Assembly: GCF_000758585.1 (NCBI RefSeq)
Contig: NZ_CP009281.1
Location: forward strand, 1,674,001-1,738,000
Direction of reading: 5' to 3'
DNA: 64,000 bases
DNA from: Paenibacillus sp. FSL R5-0345
Lineage (GTDB): Bacteria > Bacillota > Bacilli > Paenibacillales > Paenibacillaceae
Below are positions 51,666 through 60,006 of the stretch, one piece after another. Position numbers and translations under genes: made by a program. The notes below the pieces were generated by a model, which worked only from the letters and a program-made list of their open reading frames with translations, ran no database searches and was not told the origin of the DNA. Each line of letters starts with the position of its first letter. Position 1 is the stretch's first letter.

Positions 51666-52940
51666 ATGATGGAAAGCATATCTTCACAGAACAAGCCGGA
51701 AGAGCTGGCAGCGCTGCCTTCCAGAGAGCAGATGGCCTGGCAAGACCTGGAGCTGGGGATGTTCTGCCATTTTGGCATCAATACGTTTTGCGATCAGGAA
51801 TGGGGAGAGGGCAGTGATTCACCTGCGGTTTTCAATCCGCTTCAACTAGATGCCCGCCAATGGGTTAGTACAGCTAAAGAAGCCGGTTTCCGTTATTTTA
51901 TACTGACAGCTAAGCATCATGACGGATTCTGCCTGTGGCCGACTGCGACAAGCACCTATTCTGTGGCTTCCAGTCCGTGGAAAGAAGGACGCGGCGATGT
52001 CGTCAAAGAGTGCTCAGAAGCTTGCCGGGACCTTGGGGTCGGCTTTGGCATTTATTTGTCTCCATGGGACAGACATGAGCCGTGTTATGCGGATCCGCAA
52101 GCGTACGATGATTTCTATGCCCTGCAATTGCAGGAATTGCTTACGGGATATGGTCCGCTTACGGAGATTTGGTTTGACGGTGCAGGATCTGAAGGCCGGA
52201 ATTATGATTGGCGGCGGATTATGGATCTGATTAAGCTCCATCAGCCAGGGGCTATGGTGTTTAATATGGGAGCGCCAACCATTCGCTGGGTTGGCAATGA
52301 GGATGGCCTTGCTCCTTATCCATGCTGGAACACTGCAAATTCCGCACGGGGGAGCATGTTCAGTGAAGCATCGCTAAATTGGCTTCCCGGAACGCCAAGC
52401 TGGGTGCCTGCGGAATGTGATGTGCCCATCCGTAAAGACCGCTGGTTCTGGCATCCTGAGGAAGAGCATTTGCTGCTGTCCCTAGAACAGCTAATGGACA
52501 TTTATTATCGTTCGGTCGGACATGGGGCGACTTTGCTGCTCAATGTAGCCCCTGATAACCGCGGGCTGTTTCCGGAGGCCGATGTGCAGCGTCTGCTGGA
52601 ATTCGGTAAGGAGATCCAGCGTAGATTCGGCGAGGCTCTGGCGGTAACAGCTGGCACTGGAGATCTTATTGAGCTGGAGCTGCCAACGGCTGCTGTGATT
52701 GACCACGCCGAGATTATGGAGGACATCGCTTACGGCGAGCGGGTGGGAGGATATGTGCTGGAAGCTTACAGCAGCGGGGAGTGGTTGGAGCTGAAGCGCG
52801 GCAGTGCGATTGGCCATAAGAAAATCGACGCTTTCCCTCCAGTATGTGCAGAGAAATTACGACTACGGGTGACAGAAGCTTCCGCAAATCCCGAGATCAG
52901 ACGGATTGCCGTTTACCACTGTGGAGAAACGTTAGAATAA
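51666..52940 (+). CDS. glycoside hydrolase family 29, alpha-L-fucosidase
   Basis: 424 residues from ATG 51666 (GGGAGAG upstream). The frame is open upstream but runs through the terminator, so the longer start is excluded. GH29 features: MFCHFGINTFCDQEWGEG, LTAKHHDGFCLWPT, and nucleophile Asp171 in LTEIWFDGAGSEGRNY. HGATLLLNVAPDNRGL is also typical. A C-terminal beta domain follows. No signal peptide, so it releases L-fucose inside the cell, feeding the fuc operon about 15-19 kb upstream. The acid/base residue cannot be fixed by eye. Confidence 0.9.
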   Translation: MMESISSQNKPEELAALPSREQMAWQDLELGMFCHFGINTFCDQEWGEGSDSPAVFNPLQLDARQWVSTAKEAGFRYFILTAKHHDGFCLWPTATSTYSVASSPWKEGRGDVVKECSEACRDLGVGFGIYLSPWDRHEPCYADPQAYDDFYALQLQELLTGYGPLTEIWFDGAGSEGRNYDWRRIMDLIKLHQPGAMVFNMGAPTIRWVGNEDGLAPYPCWNTANSARGSMFSEASLNWLPGTPSWVPAECDVPIRKDRWFWHPEEEHLLLSLEQLMDIYYRSVGHGATLLLNVAPDNRGLFPEADVQRLLEFGKEIQRRFGEALAVTAGTGDLIELELPTAAVIDHAEIMEDIAYGERVGGYVLEAYSSGEWLELKRGSAIGHKKIDAFPPVCAEKLRLRVTEASANPEIRRIAVYHCGETLE

Positions 52941-52969
52941 ATGAATGTTAAAAAAGGAGGTTGTCGATT

Positions 52970-54802
52970 ATGAGCCTGCTCACCTGGAACAACGGACAAT
53001 ATTTGCTGGACGGACAGCCTTACCGGATTGTATCGGGAGCGATTCATTACTTTCGGGTTGTGCCTGAATACTGGAAAGACCGGCTGCTGAAATTGAAAGC
53101 CTGCGGATTTAATACCGTAGAGACCTACATCGCCTGGAATATGCATGAACCTAAGGAAGGGGAGTTCGTATTTGATGGCATGGCCGATGTTGTCTCTTTT
53201 ATCGAACTGGCTGGAGAGGTTGGGCTTCATGTGATTGTCAGACCGAGTCCATTCATTTGTGCGGAATGGGAGTTCGGAGGCCTGCCGGGCTGGCTGCTGG
53301 CTTACGGGGAAATTCTGCTTCGCTGCTGTGACCCTCTTTATTTAAGTAAAGTGGATCGGTATTACGATGAGCTAATTCCTCGGCTGGTTCCGCTGCTCTC
53401 CACATATGGTGGGCCGATTCTGGCCGTCCAGGTAGAGAATGAATATGGAAGTTATGGAAATGACAGTAACTACTTGAGATATATGCGTAATGGATTGGTC
53501 AGCAGAGGGGTAGATGTACTGCTCTTTACTTCTGACGGGCCAACGGATGAGATGTTGCTCGGCGGAACGTTGGAGGATGTGCATGCAACAGTCAATTTTG
53601 GTTCTAGTACAGAGGAGTCTTTCCGCAAATATAGGGAGTACCGCTCTGATGAACCTCTGATGGTGATGGAATATTGGAACGGCTGGTTCGATCACTGGAT
53701 GGAGGATCATCATGTACGTGATGCCGAAGATGTAGCTGGCGTTCTGGATGATATCCTAACGCATGGCTCCTCACTAAATATGTACATGTTCCATGGCGGA
53801 ACCAATTTTGGCTTCTATAATGGGGCGAATCATATCGTCGGCTACGAGCCGACGACTACAAGCTATGACTATGATGCTCCACTCACGGAATGGGGAGATA
53901 CGACGGCAAAATTTGAAGCTGTCCGGTCGGTACTTGGCAAGCATGGATTTGCCCCGACTTGTTCACTCCCTGAGCCGATTCCGAAGATCTCCTATGGAAA
54001 AGTTGCCTTGACGGAAAGGGCGGAACTGTTCACAGCTTCCAATCTGGATAAGTTATCCGAACCGGTGAACAGTGTATATGTTCAGCCGATGGAGAAGCTC
54101 GGACAATCCTATGGCTTTATAGTGTACAGTACTTTTGTAAAGGGACCGCGGTCCAGGCAGAAGCTTCACATCGAAGGTGTGCGGGATCGGGCGCAGGTCT
54201 TCCTAGATGGGCAGCTGCTTGGGGTAATTGAACGCTGGAATCCGCAGCCACTGGAAATTTCTATTCCTGCAGGGGGAGCGAAGCTGGATATTCTCGTCGA
54301 GAATATGGGTCGGATCAACTATGGACCGCTCATTCGTGATCCGAAAGGAATTCTGGACGGGGTTCGAATCGATAATCAACTGCAATATAACTGGACGATC
54401 CGTACACTTCCGTTAGAACCGGGAACGCTGGCTTCACTTGAGTACAAGGAGCAGACGGTGGAGAAGCAAGAAGCTGCGGCACTTTCGGGTTTGCCCGGAT
54501 TCTACCGGGGCTGCTTTGATGTGGAGGAAATTGGCGATACTTTTCTACGGTTCGATGGATGGAATAAAGGGGTTGCCTGGATCAACGGCTTTAATCTGGG
54601 CCGCTACTGGAACGCAGGACCACAAAGGGCCCTATATATTCCCGGTCCATTGCTGCGCAAAGGGCGTAATGAACTTGTTCTTTTGGAGCTGCACGGCTGT
54701 GCGGAGACTTGCGAAATTGAACTTGTGAATCTTCCGGATCTGGGAAAAACTTCAGCTGTCGACGATGCCGTGCTGAATTTTGTACAGGAAGATATATTGT
54801 AG
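52970..54802 (+). CDS. glycoside hydrolase family 35, beta-galactosidase
   Basis: 610 residues from ATG 52970, 9 nt after AAAAAAGGAGG (TTG 52961 in frame rejected). GH35 signature segments: IVSGAIHYFRVVPEYWKDRL, GFNTVETYIAWNMHEP, GLHVIVRPSPFICAEWEFGG. Acid/base Glu158 lies in VQVENEYGSYG and nucleophile Glu234 in MVMEYWNGWFDHW. C-terminal galactose-binding-like beta domains follow. No signal peptide. It directly follows the fucosidase gene (29 nt), so the pair probably dismantles a fucosylated galactoside after import. Confidence 0.91.
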   Translation: MSLLTWNNGQYLLDGQPYRIVSGAIHYFRVVPEYWKDRLLKLKACGFNTVETYIAWNMHEPKEGEFVFDGMADVVSFIELAGEVGLHVIVRPSPFICAEWEFGGLPGWLLAYGEILLRCCDPLYLSKVDRYYDELIPRLVPLLSTYGGPILAVQVENEYGSYGNDSNYLRYMRNGLVSRGVDVLLFTSDGPTDEMLLGGTLEDVHATVNFGSSTEESFRKYREYRSDEPLMVMEYWNGWFDHWMEDHHVRDAEDVAGVLDDILTHGSSLNMYMFHGGTNFGFYNGANHIVGYEPTTTSYDYDAPLTEWGDTTAKFEAVRSVLGKHGFAPTCSLPEPIPKISYGKVALTERAELFTASNLDKLSEPVNSVYVQPMEKLGQSYGFIVYSTFVKGPRSRQKLHIEGVRDRAQVFLDGQLLGVIERWNPQPLEISIPAGGAKLDILVENMGRINYGPLIRDPKGILDGVRIDNQLQYNWTIRTLPLEPGTLASLEYKEQTVEKQEAAALSGLPGFYRGCFDVEEIGDTFLRFDGWNKGVAWINGFNLGRYWNAGPQRALYIPGPLLRKGRNELVLLELHGCAETCEIELVNLPDLGKTSAVDDAVLNFVQEDIL

Positions 54803-54843
54803 ATATTTTTAGCTTTAACCTATTCTAAGATTGGGGTGAACAA

Positions 54844-55431
54844 ATGCGAAAACCAAGTCTGTTTTTAGTATTAGTTCTCATTGTTGATCTTTTTTCTTCC
54901 TGTGCGGGAGTTTTTTATCACTCGGACAGCAGGGCATCTGCGGCTGCATCAAATCTTATGCTTAACGGAAGTTTTGAGAATTCAACGACAACCCTGGACT
55001 CCACCTGGACAGGGGTTACAGACTCTGCTCCGGTGGGCTGGAGCTTATGGGTACCTACTGGTAGCGGAAAAGGAACGAATAAAACTGCAAATATCAAGAT
55101 AGACGTTGGCACTGCGCATGAAGGAACCCGGTCCATGCTATTCGATGCCTTTGCGACAAGCAGGATTTCCATCAATCAGGGGGTAACTTCGGTTATCCCC
55201 GGTAAATCCTACAGACTTAAAGTCTGGCTGAAGACGGACAATGTCACTGGGCAGGGAGCTTACTTTAGAACACAATATTACAATACTGCCAAAGTGGGAG
55301 ATGGGCCTTCCTCTCCTAAAATAACAGGCACACAGGACTGGAGTTTGCAGCAAGTACTTCTAACTATGCCGGCTAACGCGACGAAGCTTGTCATCGAGCC
55401 TTTTTTGGAGACTGGAAAAGGTGTCCGCTAA
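54844..55431 (+). CDS. secreted carbohydrate-binding-module fragment, truncated by internal deletion
   Basis: 195 residues: a signal peptide (MRKPSLFLVLVLIVDLFSSC) and one beta-sandwich resembling CBM4/CBM16-type modules (LMLNGSFENSTTTLDSTW, GTRSMLFDAFATSR, GKSYRLKVWLKTDNV). The module ends LVIEPFLETGKG, after which two foreign codons and a stop appear. The reading frame immediately beyond, shifted by one, encodes S-layer homology repeats. I read this as the 5' remnant of a large secreted multidomain enzyme that lost its middle. The short protein may still be exported but can no longer anchor to the cell surface. Confidence 0.7.
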   Translation: MRKPSLFLVLVLIVDLFSSCAGVFYHSDSRASAAASNLMLNGSFENSTTTLDSTWTGVTDSAPVGWSLWVPTGSGKGTNKTANIKIDVGTAHEGTRSMLFDAFATSRISINQGVTSVIPGKSYRLKVWLKTDNVTGQGAYFRTQYYNTAKVGDGPSSPKITGTQDWSLQQVLLTMPANATKLVIEPFLETGKGVR

Positions 55432-55918
55432 ACATCTGATTCAAGGCGTTGGGCTTCGGAAATTCGATCCGAATCGGTCAGTGACCCGTGCGGAATTTAC
55501 AGCCATGCTAACCTGTTTGCTGGGTCTTGAAGTAAAATCATCTACAGTATTTACGGATGTATCTGCGGATCAGTGGTATGCGGAGGAAGTGGCGCAGGCT
55601 GTAGAGGCGGGGATCGTCCATGGGGTGAGCGAGACTCGCTTCGCTCCAGAAGCTCTTATTTCCCGCCAAGAGATGGCGGTCATGGTGATGCGGGCCTACG
55701 AATATGTCAACGGGGAAAAGGTGGAATCAAAGCCTGTAATCCAATTCGGTGATTTGAGTACGGCTGCCTCATGGGCCCGTGAATCAATCATTACCGCCCA
55801 AGTCCTTGGACTCATCCAGGGCCGGAGTGACCGGAACTTCGATCCGGGAGGCTCAGCAACCCGAGCTGAAGGTGCAATGGTTCTGCATAATCTGCTTGAA
55901 ATCAAGAATGAAAAGTAA
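55388..55918 (+). pseudogene. SLH-domain 3' remnant, out of frame with its signal-peptide half
   Basis: The frame encodes the second half of one SLH motif (SAKHLIQGVGLRKFDPNRSV, TRAEFTAML) followed by two complete SLH motifs (FTDVSADQWYAEEVAQAVEA and FGDLSTAASWARESIITAQV, each ending in a TRAE/SRQE-type stretch). The first SLH lacks its N-terminal half, so a simple single-base indel cannot explain the structure; a deletion joined CBM and SLH coding sequence near 55412 (GGAAAAGG). The only start, TTG 55388, has no RBS. Not expected to be made as an independent S-layer protein. Confidence 0.7.
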
Positions 55919-55931
55919 GAGTTCGAAGCCA

Positions 55932-55973
55932 GGGCTTTGGGACGGTTCAGTAGAACCATTCCAGAGCCCTTTT
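55932..55973 (+). terminator. intrinsic terminator after SLH remnant
   Basis: GGGCTTTGG pairs with CCAGAGCCC (one T-G pair) and GTTC with GAAC inside it, followed by TTTT. It marks the end of the GH29-GH35 transcript. Confidence 0.75.
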
Positions 55974-56102
55974 GACGGTTATAGAAATCTCCGAAAGCCT
56001 ACCGGTATGAATCTTTCTGTACAATGATTACTTCAATTGTAGTGATGTTTCATTTCTACTGCGTCTGTAAATAATGGGAAAGGAGAGGTAGGGGGTTGAG
56101 TG

Positions 56103-56810
56103 ATGCAAGCACATCTGGATATTGTACTTCGTACAGTAGTAGCGATGATCATGCTGTTATTGATAGCTAAAATATTGGGTAAACAAACGATTTCTAATTT
56201 GACGTTTCATGATTTCGTAACAGGTATTATATTGGGATCGCTTGCGGCGAACTTGGCTTTTAATAAAGATCTACAATCATCATATATGATCGTGGCGCTT
56301 GTTGTTATTACAGCTACATCTTTTCTGCTATCAGTCATCGCTATAAAGAGTCGTAGAATGCGAAGCTGGATATCGGGTTCACCCACGGTACTTATCGAAA
56401 ATGGGAAAATTCTTGAAAAAAATATGAAAAAGGTAAGGTATTCACTGGATTCCTTGGCACAGGCGCTGAGGGAAAAAGAAATTTTTAATTTAGAGGTAGT
56501 AGAGTACGCCGTATTAGAAGATAACGGAATGGTATCCGTCTTAAAGAAACAAGAGTATCAATATGTTACCCGAAAAGATTTGAAGCTTTCTTCGGTCTCT
56601 CAGAGCTTTCCCGTAGAGTTAATTATGGATGGCGTCCTCATTGAAGAAAATCTTGAGAATAATGGTCTGACCAAAGAATGGCTGGAGAATGAGTTAAGAC
56701 GGAAGGGGAAACGGATCTCCGACGTATTTTACGGGGTAAGAGGTACGCAACAGCAGCTTGTATTTGATTATTATGAAGACAAGATAAACAAGCCTATTGA
56801 TAAAGAATAG
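56103..56810 (+). CDS. YetF-family (DUF421) membrane protein
   Basis: 235 residues from ATG 56103; GTG 56100 is an in-frame alternative. Three N-terminal transmembrane helices (residues ~8-80, with LGKQTISNLTFHDFVTGIIL as the family hallmark) are followed by a cytosolic/extracytosolic alpha-beta domain in two halves (SPTVLIENGKILEKNMKKVR; SFPVELIMDGVLIEENLENN), typical of YetF/YrbG-like DUF421 proteins. Function of the family is poorly known; several are sporulation-associated. Single gene with its own RBS (AGGGGG). Confidence 0.85.
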   Translation: MQAHLDIVLRTVVAMIMLLLIAKILGKQTISNLTFHDFVTGIILGSLAANLAFNKDLQSSYMIVALVVITATSFLLSVIAIKSRRMRSWISGSPTVLIENGKILEKNMKKVRYSLDSLAQALREKEIFNLEVVEYAVLEDNGMVSVLKKQEYQYVTRKDLKLSSVSQSFPVELIMDGVLIEENLENNGLTKEWLENELRRKGKRISDVFYGVRGTQQQLVFDYYEDKINKPIDKE

Positions 56811-56829
56811 TGAATATTGATATTGGAGA

Positions 56830-56859
56830 TTGACGGATCGCGGAGGACCGCTCTATAAT
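56830..56859 (+). promoter_or_regulatory. sigma-A promoter of the GH51 gene
   Basis: TTGACG at 56830 and TATAAT at 56854 with an 18-bp spacer. Transcription should begin near 56866, about 53 nt before the ATG. Confidence 0.65.
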
Positions 56860-56871
56860 GTTTGTATAATT

Positions 56872-56885
56872 ATTAATTAGTTAAT
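56872..56885. promoter_or_regulatory. AT-rich imperfect palindrome at the GH51 transcription start
   Basis: ATTAATTAGTTAAT is symmetric except for one mismatched pair and lies 13-26 bp past the -10 box, a classic repressor position. It shares a TATTAAT core with the regions upstream of both HTH-fusion regulators. Assignment to those regulators is inference. Confidence 0.4.
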
Positions 56886-56918
56886 GAAAATATAAATGTT
56901 GAAGGGCGGTACTTATTT

Positions 56919-58415
56919 ATGGCAGAGCGCGCAATACTTAACACAGACATTCGCAAAGGCACAATAAACAAAAATATTTATGGACATTTCTCTGAGCATC
57001 TAGGACGTTGTATTTATGAAGGTATTTGGGTTGGAGAAGATTCACCGATTCCTAACACTAATGGTATTCGTAATGATGTTGTGAAAGCGCTTAAAGAAAT
57101 TCAGATTCCAGTGCTTCGCTGGCCGGGTGGATGTTTCGCGGATGAATATCATTGGAAAGATGGTATTGGTGATCGCGAAGCCCGTAAGCGGATGATCAAT
57201 ACGCATTGGGGCGGCACGGTTGAGAACAACCATTTTGGTACGCATGAATTCATGGAATTATGTGAGATGCTGGAATGTGAACCTTATATCAATGGTAATG
57301 TGGGAAGTGGTACGGTTCAAGAGATGTCCGAATGGGTGGAGTACTTAACCTTTGGCGGTGTTTCACCAATGTCTGAGCTTCGCCAGCAGAATGGACATCA
57401 AGAGCCTTGGAGTGTGACTTATTTTGGCGTTGGTAATGAGAACTGGGGCTGCGGCGGGAATATGCGTCCAGAATATTATGCAGATCTTTATCGCCAATAT
57501 CAGACGTATGTACGTAATTACGGGGACAATCGTATTCACCGGATCGCTTGTGGTCCTAACGTGGATGATTATCACTGGATGGAAGTTTTAATGCGTGAAG
57601 CTACACGCTTTATGGACTCGATTACCCTTCATTATTATACGATTCCTGGTCCAGCATGGGAGAATAAAGGGGTAGCAACAGGCTTTGAAACTAGTGAATG
57701 GTTTAGCACCTTAGAAAAGGCACTTCGCATGGATGAGCTGATTACTAAGCATGGCGTTATTATGGATAAATATGACCCGGATAAACGAGTAGGCCTTATC
57801 GTTGACGAATGGGGAACTTGGTATGATGTTGAGCCGGGTACGAACCCAGGATTTCTATATCAGCAGAATTCGATTCGGGATGCCCTAGTAGCTGGTGTGA
57901 CACTGAATATCTTCCATAAACACAGTGATCGGGTACGGATGGCAAATATTGCTCAGACCATTAACGTGCTTCAAGCGGTGATTTTAACCGAAGGAGAAAA
58001 AATGCTGCTAACGCCTACCTATCATGTATTCAATATGTTTAAAGTCCATCAGGATGCTGAGTTGTTGGATTTAGCAATCGATAGTGGAACTTACAGCTTT
58101 GAGGGCCGCGAGATTCCTGAAGTGTCTGCCTCAGCTTCTGTAACAGACGCTGGAATCATTCATGTCAGTCTTTGCAACTTGAATCACGCTGCCTCAGCTA
58201 CTGTACCCCTAGAGCTACGAGGTCTTTCCGGGCAGAAGGTTGAAGTGACCGGCACTACGCTCGTTGGTGACAAGATAGATGCTCATAATACATTTAGTCA
58301 GCCAGATGCAGTCGTACCGGAGGCTTTTACAGCCTTTACACTTGAAGGTGATCTTCTTAATGTAGAGCTGGCTCCAATGTCAGTAACTGTGCTGGAGATT
58401 AAGCCAAAGGCATAA
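56919..58415 (+). CDS. abfA: glycoside hydrolase family 51, intracellular alpha-L-arabinofuranosidase
   Basis: 498 residues, normal AbfA length. [21 protein letters not shown] opens the barrel, with [20 protein letters not shown]. Acid/base Glu174 is in [12 protein letters not shown] and nucleophile Glu297 in [10 protein letters not shown]. No signal peptide. GAAGGGCGG lies before ATG 56919. It releases L-arabinose from imported arabino-oligosaccharides made by the arabinanase nearby. A strong promoter and a symmetric operator lie upstream. Confidence 0.94.
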   Translation: MAERAILNTDIRKGTINKNIYGHFSEHLGRCIYEGIWVGEDSPIPNTNGIRNDVVKALKEIQIPVLRWPGGCFADEYHWKDGIGDREARKRMINTHWGGTVENNHFGTHEFMELCEMLECEPYINGNVGSGTVQEMSEWVEYLTFGGVSPMSELRQQNGHQEPWSVTYFGVGNENWGCGGNMRPEYYADLYRQYQTYVRNYGDNRIHRIACGPNVDDYHWMEVLMREATRFMDSITLHYYTIPGPAWENKGVATGFETSEWFSTLEKALRMDELITKHGVIMDKYDPDKRVGLIVDEWGTWYDVEPGTNPGFLYQQNSIRDALVAGVTLNIFHKHSDRVRMANIAQTINVLQAVILTEGEKMLLTPTYHVFNMFKVHQDAELLDLAIDSGTYSFEGREIPEVSASASVTDAGIIHVSLCNLNHAASATVPLELRGLSGQKVEVTGTTLVGDKIDAHNTFSQPDAVVPEAFTAFTLEGDLLNVELAPMSVTVLEIKPKA

Positions 58416-58427
58416 GGTGGTGTTATC

Positions 58428-58700
58428 ATGTCAACAACATCTGCATGCAAGGGGTGTCGAGACGATTATAAGGTTACCGAAGCACAGATCGAGCGTATTT
58501 TGTCATCAAGCATGTTTAAGACAGAGCTTTGTGTTCCGGATGAAGTTTATGCTGAACGAGTTGCTCTTTGCAGGACTTGTCCTAAGCTGCATGAGGGCGT
58601 GACTTGCGTCGCTTGTGGCTGCATTATTCCCGTTGTAGCTAAGCTTAGGGAACGCAGCTGTCCACTGCCCGGTGGCGGATTATGGGGATCCTTCATTTAA
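58428..58700 (+). CDS. small cysteine-rich DUF6171-like protein
   Basis: 90 residues. Cys pairs are arranged as two likely zinc sites: CKGC at residues ~7-10, then CRTCPKL and CVACGCIIPV with a final Cys in RSCPLPGG. This layout matches the DUF6171 family of short proteins of unknown function. AAGGTGG precedes ATG 58428, 12 nt after the GH51 stop, so it is cotranscribed with the arabinofuranosidase. A terminator follows. Confidence 0.75.
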   Translation: MSTTSACKGCRDDYKVTEAQIERILSSSMFKTELCVPDEVYAERVALCRTCPKLHEGVTCVACGCIIPVVAKLRERSCPLPGGGLWGSFI

Positions 58701-58721
58701 CATGATATAAGGTAAAATAAT

Positions 58722-58764
58722 AGCCGCATTCGACTCTCCAAGGAGAGATGAATGCGGCTTTATT
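58722..58764 (+). terminator. intrinsic terminator after GH51 operon
   Basis: AGCCGCATTC pairs with GAATGCGGCT, with an inner TCTCC/GGAGA stem, then TTATT. Confidence 0.7.
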
Positions 58765-58766
58765 CG

Positions 58767-58812
58767 TGAAATATAAGAAATTCACGCTATCGTTAATGTC
58801 TTATATTATTCA
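58767..58812. repeat. imperfect inverted repeat related to the 48016 hairpin
   Basis: ATATAAGA (58771) pairs with TCTTATAT (58799), extended outward by TGAA/TTCA. The loop contains TTCACGCTAT, also found at the loop of the 21-bp hairpin at 48016. No T run follows. Confidence 0.5.
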
Positions 58813-58852
58813 AGAAACAGTTATCCTCTTTAAGAGACGATAACCGTTTCTT
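58812..58852 (-). terminator. hairpin after HTH-fusion regulator 2
   Basis: AAGAAACAGTTATC and GATAACCGTTTCTT pair with one mismatch just past the stop of the minus-strand gene at 58854. The T tail on that strand is weak, so termination is likely but not certain. Confidence 0.5.
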
Positions 58853-58853
58853 C

Positions 58854-59762
58854 TTAGGCATCTGTATAGAACAGCTCAACGATTAAATCGTCATTATAGT
58901 TGCCAAAGCCTTTGCCAAAAAGGGTAATGCCGCCAATATGCTCGGCATCCTCATCGACAGAAAGCTTGAAGGTCCACTGCTTGTTACGGATGTTCACTTG
59001 ATCCAGTGTAACGTCAGAGAGTTTCAGACCATCCATAAATGTACCTTTAGGTGTTACGCGCAGTTGTTTAAGTAGGCCGTATTGGTTCGTGAGTGCTGGC
59101 CACCAAGCCGGTGTGTATTTGCCGCGTCTGTCTCCGTAATCACCGGGACTTGTCCAGAATCCGAGCTTCACTCCGTTCAGTGTGAAAGTGATATCGGAGG
59201 GCCAATTATTATTAATGGAGGGCGCTTCGGAAGCAATCTCCATCGTAATAATTAGTTCCTCTGGCTGTTGACTGGAGAGGAGAAAGTTAGGAATTTTATA
59301 TTCGATATATCCTTTGCCGAACCAAAGAATACCAGCATTCATACGCTCGAGATCCCAGAAATAACGGGGGTCATCAAAGCTGCCAATCACTTGCTCCGTA
59401 GTTGCTAGACCGCAGGTAGGCTCAATCAGGAAGTCGGAATAATGTCCAACAGGAATTTCCTTGCGGTAGCTTTTGCGCTCATTGATTTGTCTGCCCGGAA
59501 AGGTGATTTCGGTACTTTCAGCAGCTAGTGTACAGATCTTTTGCAGACCACTTCGTCCAGGTGCCATATGTGTCTGGATTAGTCCTGCAGCTTCCAGCTT
59601 GCGGACATGCATAGTCATAATGGCGCTGCTCAAATTTACCGCTGCGGCCAATTCCTTGACATTCATAGGATTCTCGGCAAGCAAACGCAACAGATGTAGA
59701 CGCACTGAGCTGGCTAAAGCTTCGTAGACGGGAAGAGATTCTTCCGACAGGTCAAGTTTCAT
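58854..59762 (-). CDS. HTH regulator fused to an unassigned C-terminal domain (paralogue 2)
   Basis: 302 residues, start ATG 59762 behind GGAGGCC. The N-terminal winged helix is YEALASSVRLHLLRLLAENP, VKELAAAVNLSSAIMTMHVR, EAAGLIQT. The C-terminal ~220 residues share a set of motifs with the regulator at 22928: VGHYSDF, PTCGLATTEQVIG, FDDPRYFWDLERM, SEAPSINNNWPSD, FWTSPGDYGDRRG, NQYGLLK. The two are clear paralogues. This copy lies between GH51 and the arabinanase gene, while the other faces GH27/GH43, which supports control of arabinan-type genes. No domain name can be given to the C-terminal part. Confidence 0.82.
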   Translation of the reverse strand: MKLDLSEESLPVYEALASSVRLHLLRLLAENPMNVKELAAAVNLSSAIMTMHVRKLEAAGLIQTHMAPGRSGLQKICTLAAESTEITFPGRQINERKSYRKEIPVGHYSDFLIEPTCGLATTEQVIGSFDDPRYFWDLERMNAGILWFGKGYIEYKIPNFLLSSQQPEELIITMEIASEAPSINNNWPSDITFTLNGVKLGFWTSPGDYGDRRGKYTPAWWPALTNQYGLLKQLRVTPKGTFMDGLKLSDVTLDQVNIRNKQWTFKLSVDEDAEHIGGITLFGKGFGNYNDDLIVELFYTDA

Positions 59763-59965
59763 AGATGGCCTCCTATTTTAAATTTATGGTTACGCGCTGA
59801 TGATTAAGAAATTAAGTAGTTTATTAATAACAAAGGTCAAATTATCGTTTTTTTCAAGACGTATAGTTAATGATTATATTATTTAAATACTTGTTTTACA
59901 ATACGAAAGGGAGAAAATTTCTGAAGGCTCTTTCATAATTGATAGCGTGATTCGAGAAAAAAGAA

Positions 59966-59982
59966 CGGAGCCTGAGGCTCCG
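59966..59982 (-). terminator. intrinsic terminator of the arabinanase gene
   Basis: CGGAGCCT and AGGCTCCG form an 8-bp perfect GC-rich stem with a single-base spacer (so the real loop is slightly wider). On the minus strand it is followed by TTCTTTTTTCT. Confidence 0.72.
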
Positions 59983-60006
59983 CTCTCTTTTCAGATGATG
60001 ATTCTC

